This document shows, piece by piece, positions 1 through 10,446 of a stretch of DNA of 64,000 bases; position 1 is the first letter of the stretch, and each line of letters begins with the position of its first letter. Both the position numbers and the translations under genes were made by a program. Origin of the DNA: Monomorium pharaonis. Lineage: Eukaryota; Arthropoda; Insecta; Hymenoptera; Formicidae. Where the stretch lies: NCBI RefSeq assembly GCF_013373865.1, contig NC_050467.1, positions 19,862,996 through 19,926,995 on the forward strand, read 5' to 3'. Under the pieces are notes generated by a model. It saw nothing but the letters and a program-made list of their open reading frames with translations, made no database searches and was not told where the DNA came from.

Positions 1-2368
1 CAACGGGGCCCATTGATGTCTTCCTGTGTCACCCGGACGATTATCGAAGATAGAAAGCTTCGGACGTGCACCTGTACGTTAAAGAATACCTCGCGACGTC
101 GCGCGTTTTCCGTTCTGCCTCTCGGTAATCATCGACCAATTGGATTGTGCGAATAGGAAGCAGCATTCCCTGCGACGTTTCAGAAGAAAAAGACTTCCAG
201 ATTTGTCTTCCGGGCATTTATGCACATGTTGAAGAGCATTTCAAGATTATTATTCGTATTTTTTTAAATTTGTTTTATTTATTTTTTCTTAAACATATCA
301 AGAAATTAGTTTATAGTGATTAGTTTAAGAAAAATATATTTTTTTCGGCATTTCAACAAGAATATTAGCTAATCGAGACGCTTAGAATATAAACATCAAT
401 GAGATACTCTCGATATTTTGTCTGAATAGATTCATATCGATTTATAAAATAGATCATGATGCTGCAAACAAACGTGACACCACTAGCTCGATCAACAGTG
501 GAATTCGGCGCTCGGGGTGGTTATCTGAGAGATAACTTATCTTCTTGTCATCTCTTCATCGTGTACTGCCGCATAAAGCTTATTCGAGGCACCCGTCTTG
601 AAATGTCAACATACCGCGAGTCTTTCGCAAATTTTATTTTTTTGTTTCGAAAAATTTTATTACGTTCTCTTATTTTGATTCTTTAGCACGTGCACTCTCA
701 TAATCGCTCGTGGATGATCGATCTCGATCGATCGGAGACACTAAGCCGTCCCAAATACGTAGCGATTACGTTCGGTAGACCTAAAGAGAGATTAGGAACC
801 ATCCCATCCTTGAATATGATCTCGGCCGATATTCCAAGCCTTGTTCGTATCGGCCATCTATCTTGTCTTTCTCAAGTTATATGCACATCTAGATAGCCTT
901 TGCCTCTCACGGTGTATTGTGTCTTTGTCCCACGAAGCGGCATCTCTTCATGCGGCGACGAAGATGCAGTTTCTTCCGTAGTTTCTAAATATTTTTTATT
1001 TATTTATAGGAGAGATTGATTGACCAATATTTTGCTATTAGAGACAGAGATCGTGAATTATGTCACTGCTTCTAATACTATTGAAGAATAATTACTTTTT
1101 CTTTTACTTTCCTGGAGAATTGACCGAGCTTTTACTATTAAAATATTTTAAATAATATATAATTGAAGTTAACAGAACATTATGTTATTATCATCATCAC
1201 ACATATATTCATCATCAATTAAAGAAAATCCTTTCTAATTGTAATAAAAAAACTCAACTATCTTCTATAAATTTATTTTAATTTTTCAATCGTGAATGTA
1301 ATCCGAAGCTATGAAAAATGCAGGCTCTTTAGGTGATTGGATCCCAGTTGATTCTCCTTGTACGAGTTAAGTTTTTTCGGTACTGACGATTTTTCTTTGC
1401 TTGTGGCGCGTTTCGGTGGATGGACACGAGGCGCGTTTAAGTATCCGGCAGATTCGAGCCTCAGCCATACGATGGTCACCGACAATGACGTTGCATCGAC
1501 GTTCTGGGCGGGTAGCCCATCAGACTTCTCGACGTTCTTCGTCTCCCTCTCTGTCTCGTCCGCTCTCTTCGTCCGCTTCGTCCGCTTCTCCGTTTCTCTC
1601 TTCTTCTCACGACCTTCGGTAGTCGACGTACCTTCTTTCTTTATTTCTTTCTCGACGTCGCTATGCGCCGCTTCGTCTCCGTCGGCCTCTTCCTCCGCGA
1701 AGATCGCATTGTTCCAGCGGGTTCTATCTTTGTGAGGGCTCGCCGCCGCCTTCGAGAGCCCAATAACACGGGGAAGACCCTCGATCCCGATCGAAAGCCG
1801 ACACATCGATCCGAGACGCGATCCGCGAACAGCTGAGAACAAAGAAGAGTCCAGTCTCTCGGCTTCTCCCTCTCTATCTTACATTGCGACAGATTATTGA
1901 CAAGCATTGTTCCAACGTCTGGCCACAGAATTGTTTTAACTAAAGAGACAAGCAATGATTCGAAATTGGTATGGCGCTGTCAGAAATGATAAGGAGAAAA
2001 TCTGTCTACGTGTATATTCTTTTAAGTCGCGCGTTATTCTTACTTTTTCGTATTTTAAATTGATACAATTCTGACGAGAATTTCAAATGTTGAACATTAC
2101 TGATGCAATATTCACATTTTGAGTTTTTGTGCTTTCTTTGGAAGAACAATTGAAGTTAGATACTAAGGCATAACTTTATGAGGACTTACAACCATCAGTT
2201 TTAAGGTGAACAGTGCAATGGAAACATTATAAATGTTCGTGCTACGTAGAATATTTGTCAATATGTCGTGCTATTCGAGAACGACGTGGATGTCACTAGG
2301 AAGAAGCTAGGCAAGTGAATTGCTGTAAAGCACGTTGCATGTTTCTGTTGTACAATTATCTCAAGCCG

Positions 2369-3143
2369 CCGTGACTGGCAGAAATTTTTAATCCAGAGCC
2401 AAGATTTAAATGATCAGTGCACGTCGCGGCGACAGGCTCCATTAGAGCGACTCCGTCTCGCTGCGAAACGGGAATGAATTATGGAGGCGTTTAGAGGAAC
2501 GTCAATCTAGAAAGTAGGAAAGAGGAAGTTCGATCGAGCGATTCAGGATGGAAAGCATTCGTCGCGAAGACAACAAATTTTTCTATGCTTAACAGACGTG
2601 GCCACGCGATTCCCCTCGCATACACGTCCGTTTATTTTCTGTACATGTGTCTTGGCCACGCAAAAACATTATCAATTAAAAAAATCCAAGATGCGATTAC
2701 ATTTAGAAAAGCAACAGCAACAGAAAAAAAAAGGTATCGATGTTTCTGTACAAATACTCGGCTTGATATCTTGATCGTCATTCGCTTTGTATGTATGGAG
2801 ATGCTCTCGATACGTCGCCGCGTATCACTAGATCGCATGTATCACTGCGCGTTTCATCAGTCTGCGATGATGCGTAATTACTGGGCGAAGACGCATGCAA
2901 ACAAACACGCGATACAAAGCCCGATCAATTTCCGCTTACAGAATCGCTTATTCCGCCGAGTTGTTTCAACGCGGATGCGTATCGCGCAAGATGAATCGCT
3001 ACAAGGCACCTTTATTCCCGATCGTAGGAGATCGCTTTCTCGAGCTGTCGTGACCGACGCGAATTTTTAATTCATCGACGTGATTCAAATGAAGCGAGTT
3101 CTCCTAGGCGACGGGCTCCATTAGGGCGACTCTCCGTCTCGGT
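2369..3143. repeat. Diverged direct repeat, copies at 2369-2462 and 3047-3143
   Basis: Two blocks of about 95 bp, roughly 680 bp apart, share the same order of words. Each has a CGTGAC-like start, then AATTTTTAAT, then a GATT-AAATGA segment. Each ends with GGCTCCATTAG followed by GCGACTC and CCGTCTCG. The final segment is best conserved. The copies differ by substitutions and small indels, so this is an old local duplication. No reading frame is shared convincingly, so a duplicated non-coding element is more likely than duplicated exons. Confidence 0.6.
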
Positions 3144-3418
3144 GCCAGGAGCCCGAAGACGGCGGCTCGTCGGGAGAAACGCGGCGAGAAGAGGGTCGAT
3201 CAGTGCGATGTAGAAGGAGGATCTCGACGAAAACAACAGATCCTCTCCTCCCCGTCCTCCATCCTCGTCGAACGTATTCATAAAACCATCAAAATGGCTA
3301 GCGTTCATTTGTTCCTGCGATGTATCCGTGAAGCTGGCGGCGGGGTTTGGTAAAATGATAGATGTACGCAGCATCCCCCTCGGTACGAGAGGCGCCATCG
3401 ACGGACGTATCGGGGCGG

Positions 3419-3556
3419 AAGAGAGAGAGAGAGAGCGAGAGAAAGAGAGAGACGGGACCAAAAAGTATAAGAGAGAGAGAGAGAACGATGTCGATCTATG
3501 AGGCGTTTCTTGCGAGAGAGAGAGAGAAAGAGAGATGGCGGATAAAGAGAGAGAGG
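3419..3556. repeat. Imperfect (GA)n microsatellite cluster
   Basis: Several runs of GAGAGA are interrupted by short unique sequence. Reading frames through this region on both strands are Arg/Glu or Ser/Leu repeats produced by the microsatellite, and are not genes. Confidence 0.9.
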
Positions 3557-4983
3557 GGACTTCGCGAGCCAGAGAGATTGGAGCACCGCTGGGAGGGGTA
3601 TTCCGAGGGATGTATTGATGGTCCTGGAAATTGAAAACGCGCCCGGCCAGCCGAAGTGGGTTTGGCTTCCTTCTCTTGTCCCAATTGTTTCCGTCGGCTG
3701 GAATTTCAAAGCAAAATGGCGCTCGCGTACGATGACATCAATAATATAGGTTGTCGCTTTTAACTTCTGCCATAGCTACCTTTTTGGCAACTTACTCATC
3801 TTATTTTTCACGTAGCGTTTTTTCCATTATCAATAGTATTTTTTTATTTTAACGATCAGCAATAAAAAAACACTGTATGTTTTCTTCTATAAAATTGTTC
3901 AGAATATTTTATATTAATTCTTATCAAAAGAAATATTTTTCAACATTAAAATTCTTATTCTTTAAGTATATACTTTCGTTGTCGAGGTAAATTCAGAACT
4001 ACGTGTCACAAAACGTGAAACGTGTGTCTCGCGTTACATACGATTCGAGCGTGACTCGCGCCATACCTTCGGCGACCGCGATACCATATTGAATTCATAT
4101 TTACTCGCGGCGATCAAGGCTGATTTGAATTATGCTTTCTATCCACGCTGGTCCTTGTAAGGCGGTTGATCGGGGCAGACAGTCGTAACAGTTCGTAAAC
4201 GTTAATTGAGAGCTATGCCAGCCATGCAAGTCCGTATCGCTGACAGGACCTCCATTGTCACATCGAGGGGTTGCGTCGTCAAGCGGGACCGACGTTTCCT
4301 TCGAGAGTCGAAAGAGATGACGTTGTGGGCCCAAAATAAGGCGCACGGTTATACGCGCGTTCGTGACTCTTCAAAAAATATTTTAGGATCGTCTTTAAGA
4401 ACTGCAGGACCTTGTAAAGCTTATCGAAAAAATTTCAAATTTTCTTAAATATTATGCAAAATATTTTTCCAAGCTTAGAGGAGACATACATTAATTCTTC
4501 ATTGCTCTCGTCTGATGTAAACACTTACTTTACATTTGATTTCACGTAGATATGATATAAAAGTTGATTCTAAAATTTTCAGACTTTTGCTTACACAATC
4601 TTCTATTTGTATAGTTATTTTTAACAATTTTGTTTAGTATAATTTTATTAAATATATGTGTTAAATTTGTTGAATGAGAGCAATGGAAGGAAAAAAATCT
4701 CTACAACGTGATAAACTACAACATCTGCTATTCGATCGGGAAAAAAGATTACCTTTTATTCACGATATTTCTAACAGTATGTAATAAAGTATTCCTTTTT
4801 GGCTCGCGTGAGTTCAACTTTAGGACGCTAGGATAGATTGAATTTTGTATTCATAACTCCGTAGAGCTCAGTGTAACGCACCACTCGACAACGATATATC
4901 ATATCGTCGAATGAAAAAGTGACCGGAGCGTAGGCAGAAGGGTATGGAAGATTTGAGAGAGGTTGGCAAGGGAGAGCGGCGAG

Positions 4984-4987
<4 letters not shown>

Positions 4988-5016
<29 letters not shown>
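4988..5016. repeat. (GA)n microsatellite
   Basis: Nearly perfect GA run in a purine-rich stretch. It may act as a GAGA-type or structural tract; no function is inferred. Confidence 0.9.
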
Positions 5017-5398
5017 GCAAATTTTGGCGAGGGAAGAAAGAGAGATAGAAAGCCGGTGGTTGTGGACGGCCGCTATCAGGGACTCGCTATGATTAATGAT
5101 CGAGTACAATACTGTTTTCATTAAACTCATTTCATTGCAGCTCGCATGTACGGCCGCGCCACGGGCGACCTATGGCCCGGGGCATACGCCCGCCCTTGGG
5201 CCCTTTTTCATATCGGCGGTATAGGGTCGCTTGATTATGACGTCTCTATAAAACTCGACCTTGGTCGATTCGAATAGCGCTCGACTGAATTCGGCCATTG
5301 TTGCACGAGCTTCATCTCAAATTCGTCAGCAGTACGGATTCGTAATCATCTTTGTTGAAATTACGTTTTGTGTGATCGTGCACCGGGTACCGATCACA

Positions 5399-5399
<1 letters not shown>

Positions 5400-5432
<33 letters not shown>
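5400..5432. repeat. (CT)n microsatellite
   Basis: Nearly perfect CT run with one TTT interruption, about 370 bp before the first recognised cnc exon. Confidence 0.9.
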
Positions 5433-5794
5433 CGAGAGCCAGGCTTCACGAGAGTCGGGTCCTTCACCTCTGCTTGACACCTCTCAGATGCGAGAACGTC
5501 GTTAATTACGGTCAGCGCTCATTACATCACAGCGTTACTCTTTCAGTCTAATTTTCTAGCTAATTTACTGGCTCCTCGTTACAGTTTATTAATTGATCAC
5601 AATTATAATTAATACGCTAGATAAACTTTACTTTTGACGACGAGTCATATTTATTATAACATTTTTCATCTCGCAAGGCGTCTTTACTTTTTATGTGACT
5701 TTGTGTTTTTTGGGGATAATTATTGCAATAATATTGTATGTCCGTCATGTACGTATATATATTTTTGTTCGATCGGACCAATCGTTATTTTTAG

Positions 5795-5870
5795 GACGAT
5801 GCCAAAGAGTCCGAGCCACAGGAAGATGATCCATGGGCAGGACTTCCCTACACCGTAGATCTTGAAACTG
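5795..5870 (+). CDS. cnc: cap-n-collar (CncC-type) exon with the first part of the Keap1-binding motif
   Basis: A 76-nt internal exon. It follows a TTTTTAG acceptor, ends at a GTAAGC donor, and encodes 25 codons plus one base. The acidic product contains DDPWAGLPYTVDLETG. Joined to the exon at 29121 it continues as GEYIL, which completes an ETGE motif. In CNC factors (Nrf2, Drosophila CncC) ETGE in the Neh2 region is the high-affinity contact for the Keap1 Kelch domain, which controls turnover of the factor. This exon therefore marks the stress-responsive long isoform. The upstream exon, which must end in phase 0, was not found and probably lies left of the window. Too short to be found by ORF length alone; the call rests on splice sites, phase and motif. 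Confidence 0.88.
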
Positions 5871-6000
5871 GTAAGCTTATTTGGATTGTTTATTTTTTTA
5901 AATACTTTCGAAATTCCTTAATAAAACGGAAGTTTTATTTATTAAAGGTGATATTAATCAGGCTATTTTGTAATCGAGATTATACGAGAAAATACAATTA

Positions 6001-6420
6001 ATTTTTTTTACTTTGCCTGCGTTCGCGTAAGGCATCGCAATTTTTATCTTATGCGTTTATCAGAGACGATCGAAATCCCGTTTTCGGATACCAAAGAGTC
6101 AGTCGGCGCACATGCTGTGCGTGTTTCGCGTTAGTCCGTGTGCCGGCAAGAACAGCTAAATACATCTGGCGCTCGCGGCTCTTTACGTCGGAAGCGTATC
6201 GAATTAACGCGGCAATTTGTAAGAGCCAATCCGAACATTCACTATAGTCCAAGCTTGCCGCACCTGGCCGCACCTTTGCGAGGCTAATTAGCATAAACAC
6301 GCCGACCGAATGCACTTCGCTGGCCATTCCTTTGGAAATACACCATACACCGTGAAATACCCTATCGCCATGCATCATGAAAAACATATAATTGAAGACG
6401 TGCGGTCTTAAATGCATTAA
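6001..6420. other. CpG-rich intronic block beside the Keap1-motif exon
   Basis: Composition is clearly richer than the flanks and includes a TAATTAGC homeodomain-like core near 6287. The minus strand is open for 122 codons (6049-6417), with varied composition and no repeats, but no family is recognised and no splice context is evident. Conserved non-coding DNA is the more likely reading; a small antisense gene is not excluded. Confidence 0.3.
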
Positions 6421-6573
6421 GCGCCAAATTATAAGTAGTTTAATTACATTGTAAAAATGCGAACTTTAATAATAACGAATAATCAAAACGAAAGTAATTA
6501 AAAATGGACTATTATAGTTTTTCATAGAAAGCACTTTTTCAGCGACCGAAGATTTATATTTATGCAATTAAAT

Positions 6574-6925
6574 TTTAGCGTGTTAGGATAGGTGTGTCCG
6601 TGCAGGAGTGTGATCCGCGAAATTACGAGGCAGACGATTTGCGAGTATAGAAAAGAACTTTATTCGAATTCGCGGTACATCTGACGCGACGTGTAGGTCC
6701 GAATCGTTCGGTATCCGCTAGACGACTCGCCGTGAACCTTTTTGTTTTTTCGTCCTCTCCGCACTTATCCCTACCTGGGATTCCGTCCTTGATTTCTTAT
6801 TATGGTTCGTTGCCCGATTTCAACTAACGTTGTTCTTCGTTTACGCGGCTTTGTCAATCTTTCGCGCGCTTAAAATCGGGCAACGACCTGCCGGTTTGCG
6901 GGCGTGTGGCGACGCGATCGCCACA
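6574..6925 (-). repeat. LTR of the gypsy element (3' LTR in element orientation)
   Basis: 352 bp, apparently identical to 11523-11874. On the minus strand it starts TGTGGCG and ends CGCTAAA. The terminus was set by the 7 bp shared by both copies next to the AAAT duplication. It carries an AATAAA polyadenylation signal on the minus strand (6659-6664) and a 13-bp inverted repeat (6808-6820 with 6873-6885) that could fold in the transcript. Confidence 0.93.
6659..6664 (-). terminator. AATAAA polyadenylation signal in the LTR
   Basis: TTTATT on the + strand reads AATAAA in element orientation. An identical copy is at 11608-11613 in the other LTR. LTRs normally supply the element's own poly(A) site. 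Being antisense to cnc, it should not terminate cnc transcription. Confidence 0.6.
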
Positions 6926-7325
6926 GTACCCCCCTGCCAGTGCTGTAGCACGATAAAGTCTTCCGTGCGTCTATGCTAGTATATTTCGCATTCTGAGTTT
7001 CCCGCGTCAATTACAAAATACTCGGAGACTAATACAATATAATAAATAATGTACTATGAATATAAATGCAGTACGGGCGGTCGTGTGACTAATATAATAT
7101 ATCTAATAACAATTAATAAGAATGAATGTAAGTAAATAAGAATAAGTGATGGCTCGAATTGCCTATATATAATATATCCGGTTTTCCTTCGTCTGGTAAA
7201 TTAAGATATCACACTAAGCAAAAGTCGTAATTTACAATCATTTTCCTACAGAGCGGACGATTCGTTTTTATAATTTTACAACCATTTATAAAGATTTTAC
7301 TACATTTTACGCGTACATCGTTTCC
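6926..7325 (-). other. gypsy 3' untranslated region and polypurine tract
   Basis: Lies between the integrase stop and the 3' LTR. Next to the LTR the minus strand has a six-G purine run (6929-6934 region), the expected position of the plus-strand primer. The rest is AT-rich and non-coding; no env-like frame is present. Confidence 0.7.
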
Positions 7326-9818
7326 TTAACTCGCGCCTACTTGCAGCCGATCTGGGAAGTGCACTCTCCTGCCCGATCTCGTTCTGACCGTCGCTCGCCT
7401 CTGTAACGATCGCTCGGTCTCAGCCGCTCTCTCGTCCTTGGCTCCTTCATCGCTCCTTGGCCTAGCTTCTCCTGCTTGATCTGTTTTGTTTTCTAGAAAT
7501 AAATAGGCTGGCTTTAATCGGTCAATCGTGACTGTGGTTGATTTATCACCAACGCGTATGACAAAATCCTTGTCATTCCTTTTTATGACTTCGAACGGGC
7601 CGTCGTACGGTGGCTGCAGGATGTTTTTCGGCCCATCATGCCGGACAAAGACCTGCTCTGCTGTTCCCAGGTCCTTGAACACGAACGGGCGCCTCTCCCC
7701 GTGGCACGCCCCGCGGACCGGGCGTAACTCGTCGAACCGACGACGCAATTCCCTGATGAAATTCGCGTCGTCGATCGGTTCTTCAGCTGCTCGTTGACAC
7801 AGGAACTGCCCCGGGAGCCGGAGCGTTTCCCCGTATACAAGCTCAGCCGCCGTCGCCCTCAAGTCATCCTTCCAGGCAGCCCTAATGCCCAGAAGTACCG
7901 TCGGCAGTACTTGCGTCCATCGGCTGCTTCCCTGGCACCTGATCGCTGCCTTCAGCTGTCGATGGAATCGCTCCACCATCCCGTTTGCCTGGGGGTGGTA
8001 CGCTGCCGTCCTCAGCTGCACTGTTCCTAATAACTGGCTCAGCTGACGGAAAAGCTGTGACTCGAACTGTCGGCCTTGGTCCGTCGTGACCCGCAAAGGG
8101 GCCCCGAATCGGCATATCCAGCCCTCGTAGAACGCTCTAGCCACCGTCTCTGCCTCCTGATTCTCGAGTGGAAAGGCTTCCGGCCACCGTGTAAAACGAT
8201 CTACGCAGGTCAAACAATATCGCTTTCCTTCTGAAATCGGCAATACAATTATGTCAATGTGCACGTGTTCGAAACGTCGGGATGGCGCGTTAAACGTCCC
8301 GAGTGGCGCCGTCACGTGTCTCGAAATCTTCGCGCGCTGACACGGCACGCATGTCCGGGCCCATTCTCGACAATCTTTTTTAATCGACGGCCAAACATAT
8401 CTTTCCGACATGGCCTTGACCGTCGCTTTTATTCCCGTGTGCGCCAACCCGTGGACGCTGCGAAACGCTTTCTCGCGAAAAGGTTTGGTCAGGAATGGTC
8501 GTGGCGTTTGAGTCGTTACATCGCAAAATATTGCAACTCCTGTTCCTGGGATGTTGACTCTCTCTAATTTTAGACCCGTGTGTTGCTGTAAAAAATTTTC
8601 CAATTCCTCGTCCGAATTTTGAGAATCCGCCAACTCCGCGTAATCTATTGAGTCTTGAACTTCGTCGATTCTTGAGAGTGTGTCGGCCACTACATTCTCT
8701 GATCCCGCTATATGTCGGATGTCCGTAGTATATTGTCCGATTAGATCCAGGTATCGGAACTGTCGCGGCGAGCATTTATCCGTCTTTTGTTTGAACGCGA
8801 AAGTTAACGGCTTGTGATCGGTGAAAATTGTAAATGTTCGCGCCTCCAGCATATGCTTAAAATATTTCACGGCTGAATACACGGCCAACAACTCTCTGTC
8901 AAACGCGCTGTATTTCGTTTCCGTTGAGCTTAATTTTTTTGAAAAGAACCCGAGCGGTTCCCAGCCGCCGCGGCCGCGCTGCTGGAGAACGGCTCCTATG
9001 CTACGATCCGACGCGTCCGTGAATACCGCCAGTTCCGCGCCGATTCTCGGATGTGCTAATAATACTGCCTGTGCCACGCACTCCTTTGATTCCTCGAACG
9101 CTCGTCTTGATTGCTCGTCCCAGGATATCAATTCCTTGCCTTTTATATTTTCGCGGAGGCAATCGTTCAACGGAGCCTGAATCTCGGCGGATCGAGGCAG
9201 AAATCGCCTGTAAAAATTGATTATTCCCAGATATCTCCTGAGTTCTTTCGCTGTCCTTGGCAATGGAAATTCGTTGATCGCTCTTACACGCTCTGGCAAC
9301 GGACGAGTGCCCTTCTCTGACACCGCATGACCGAGAAATTCGACTTCTGACCTGCCGAACACGCATTTCGCGGGATTCACGACGACTCCGTATTTTCGCA
9401 ACCGTTCAAACAATATCTTTAAATGCGTCAGGTGCTCTTCCTCCGTAGTCGACGCGACTAAAATGTCGTCGATATACGTAAAACAAAAATCTAAGCCTTG
9501 AAGGATCTCGTCCATAAACCGCTGGAACGTTTGCGCGGCGTTTCTCAACCCGAACGACATGTATGGGAACTCAAACAGCCCAAACGGTGTCGTGATTGCC
9601 GTTTTATGTATGTCTGCTTCGGCGACCGGGATCTGGTGATATGCTCGCACGAGATCTATTGTTGTAAATATTTTCCGGCCTTGTAGCGCCTGTGCGAAAT
9701 CATGTATATGCCGCACGGGATAACGGTCGGGTACCGTGCGCGCGTTCAGCGCTCGATAATCGCCGCACGGACGCCACTCTTCACCTTTTTTTGTACGAGG
9801 TGTAATGGAGATGACCAA
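7326..9818 (-). CDS. gypsy Pol: reverse transcriptase, RNase H and integrase
   Basis: The 830-codon open frame lacks the very start of RT, which sits in another frame upstream. The real RT sequence begins at about residue 11. Visible parts are: RT catalytic YIDD (residues 115-118); RNase H beginning with a VFTDAS motif near residue 265; an H2C2 zinc finger of integrase near residues 450-495; and an integrase core with DID, TDQGRQFES and AYHPQANGMVERFH, giving the D,D,E pattern. The basic C-terminus ends in a short RTRSGRRVHFPDRL-type tail common in insect gypsy elements, and no chromodomain is evident. It copies and integrates the element. The frame change to the protease segment near 9797 breaks the polyprotein. 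Confidence 0.95.
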   Translation of the reverse strand: MVISITPRTKKGEEWRPCGDYRALNARTVPDRYPVRHIHDFAQALQGRKIFTTIDLVRAYHQIPVAEADIHKTAITTPFGLFEFPYMSFGLRNAAQTFQRFMDEILQGLDFCFTYIDDILVASTTEEEHLTHLKILFERLRKYGVVVNPAKCVFGRSEVEFLGHAVSEKGTRPLPERVRAINEFPLPRTAKELRRYLGIINFYRRFLPRSAEIQAPLNDCLRENIKGKELISWDEQSRRAFEESKECVAQAVLLAHPRIGAELAVFTDASDRSIGAVLQQRGRGGWEPLGFFSKKLSSTETKYSAFDRELLAVYSAVKYFKHMLEARTFTIFTDHKPLTFAFKQKTDKCSPRQFRYLDLIGQYTTDIRHIAGSENVVADTLSRIDEVQDSIDYAELADSQNSDEELENFLQQHTGLKLERVNIPGTGVAIFCDVTTQTPRPFLTKPFREKAFRSVHGLAHTGIKATVKAMSERYVWPSIKKDCREWARTCVPCQRAKISRHVTAPLGTFNAPSRRFEHVHIDIIVLPISEGKRYCLTCVDRFTRWPEAFPLENQEAETVARAFYEGWICRFGAPLRVTTDQGRQFESQLFRQLSQLLGTVQLRTAAYHPQANGMVERFHRQLKAAIRCQGSSRWTQVLPTVLLGIRAAWKDDLRATAAELVYGETLRLPGQFLCQRAAEEPIDDANFIRELRRRFDELRPVRGACHGERRPFVFKDLGTAEQVFVRHDGPKNILQPPYDGPFEVIKRNDKDFVIRVGDKSTTVTIDRLKPAYLFLENKTDQAGEARPRSDEGAKDERAAETERSLQRRATVRTRSGRRVHFPDRLQVGAS

Positions 9819-10405
9819 TTACTTTTTGATGGTCGCGCGACTCCTAACTCTACTAGCTTCTGAAACTCTCTCTTTGCGACCACCAAACGTTCCGGTGCAA
9901 GCCTTCGCGGTCTGCACACAACGGGTGGCCCCTGCGTCGTTTCTATAAAATGTTTCGTGTCGTGCTTCGTTTCACTCGGCCGGCCGCCCGGTCGCGTCAA
10001 TTCGGGATATCGCGCTAATAATTCGTGGTAGTATGTAACTCCGGTCACTGTCTTAACGCTCGGCATCGCGCATCGCGAACACTGTCCACGCACCGTCATG
10101 CTTGTTACTCCGTCTACCACGCGGCTGTTTCGAAGGTCTACCAACAAGCCATAAAATGATAAAAAATCGGCGCCAATTATCGGTCGCGACACGTCTGCAA
10201 CGACAAATCTCCACGTGAACGTCCGTCGCAACCCGAGGTTCAATGTTAAAGTCTCCGTCCCGTATGTATAAATCGGCGTTCCGTTAGCGGCGGAGAGTTC
10301 ATATTCCGATCGCGGTCGCGGTCCGCGCACCATCCGGCGCGGATACACGCATAAGTCCGCTCCAGTATCCACCAGAAATCTCACCTTCGTGTCCTGGTCG
10401 GTCAC
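9746..10405 (-). CDS. gypsy Pol: aspartic protease and start of reverse transcriptase
   Basis: This frame encodes a retropepsin-type protease with the active-site triad context FLVDTGADLCVYP (residues 10-22) and an IIGADF motif. The linker to RT ends in SNWSSPLHLVQ, a typical gypsy RT entry. It then runs out of frame through seven A residues near 9797 and stops after a nonsense tail. The annotated start is a GTG; the frame is open further upstream and overlaps the end of gag, which fits expression by a -1 shift from gag. The downstream lesion is best explained by one lost base; only the break is described here. Confidence 0.9.
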   Translation of the reverse strand: MTDQDTKVRFLVDTGADLCVYPRRMVRGPRPRSEYELSAANGTPIYTYGTETLTLNLGLRRTFTWRFVVADVSRPIIGADFLSFYGLLVDLRNSRVVDGVTSMTVRGQCSRCAMPSVKTVTGVTYYHELLARYPELTRPGGRPSETKHDTKHFIETTQGPPVVCRPRRLAPERLVVAKREFQKLVELGVARPSKSNWSSPLHLVQKKVKSGVRAAIIER

Positions 10406-10446
10406 AAACAGGCGACGCGTTAACTGGCCCTCCTCGGTTGTCGCCT

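Larger units (their letters stand above)
1..5794. other. Non-coding stretch upstream of the first recognised cnc exon
   Basis: No exon could be supported here. It is probably intron or upstream sequence of cnc, because the exon at 5795 opens with a splice acceptor and not a start codon. AT-rich DNA alternates with CpG-rich patches (about 1380-1850, 2400-3200 and 4970-5560). The patch at 1309-1842 is open on both strands, but the products are low-complexity Ser/Phe-rich or Lys/Glu/Arg-rich, so I do not call them genes. Two diverged copies of a 95-bp block and three (GA)n or (CT)n tracts are listed separately. An upstream exon carrying the DLG part of a CncC N-terminus was sought and not found. 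Confidence 0.6.

Noticed and set aside
1309..1842. 177-codon minus-strand frame and 125-codon + frame
   Set aside because: Low-complexity Glu/Lys/Arg or Ser/Phe composition, opposite-strand overlap and no family resemblance.
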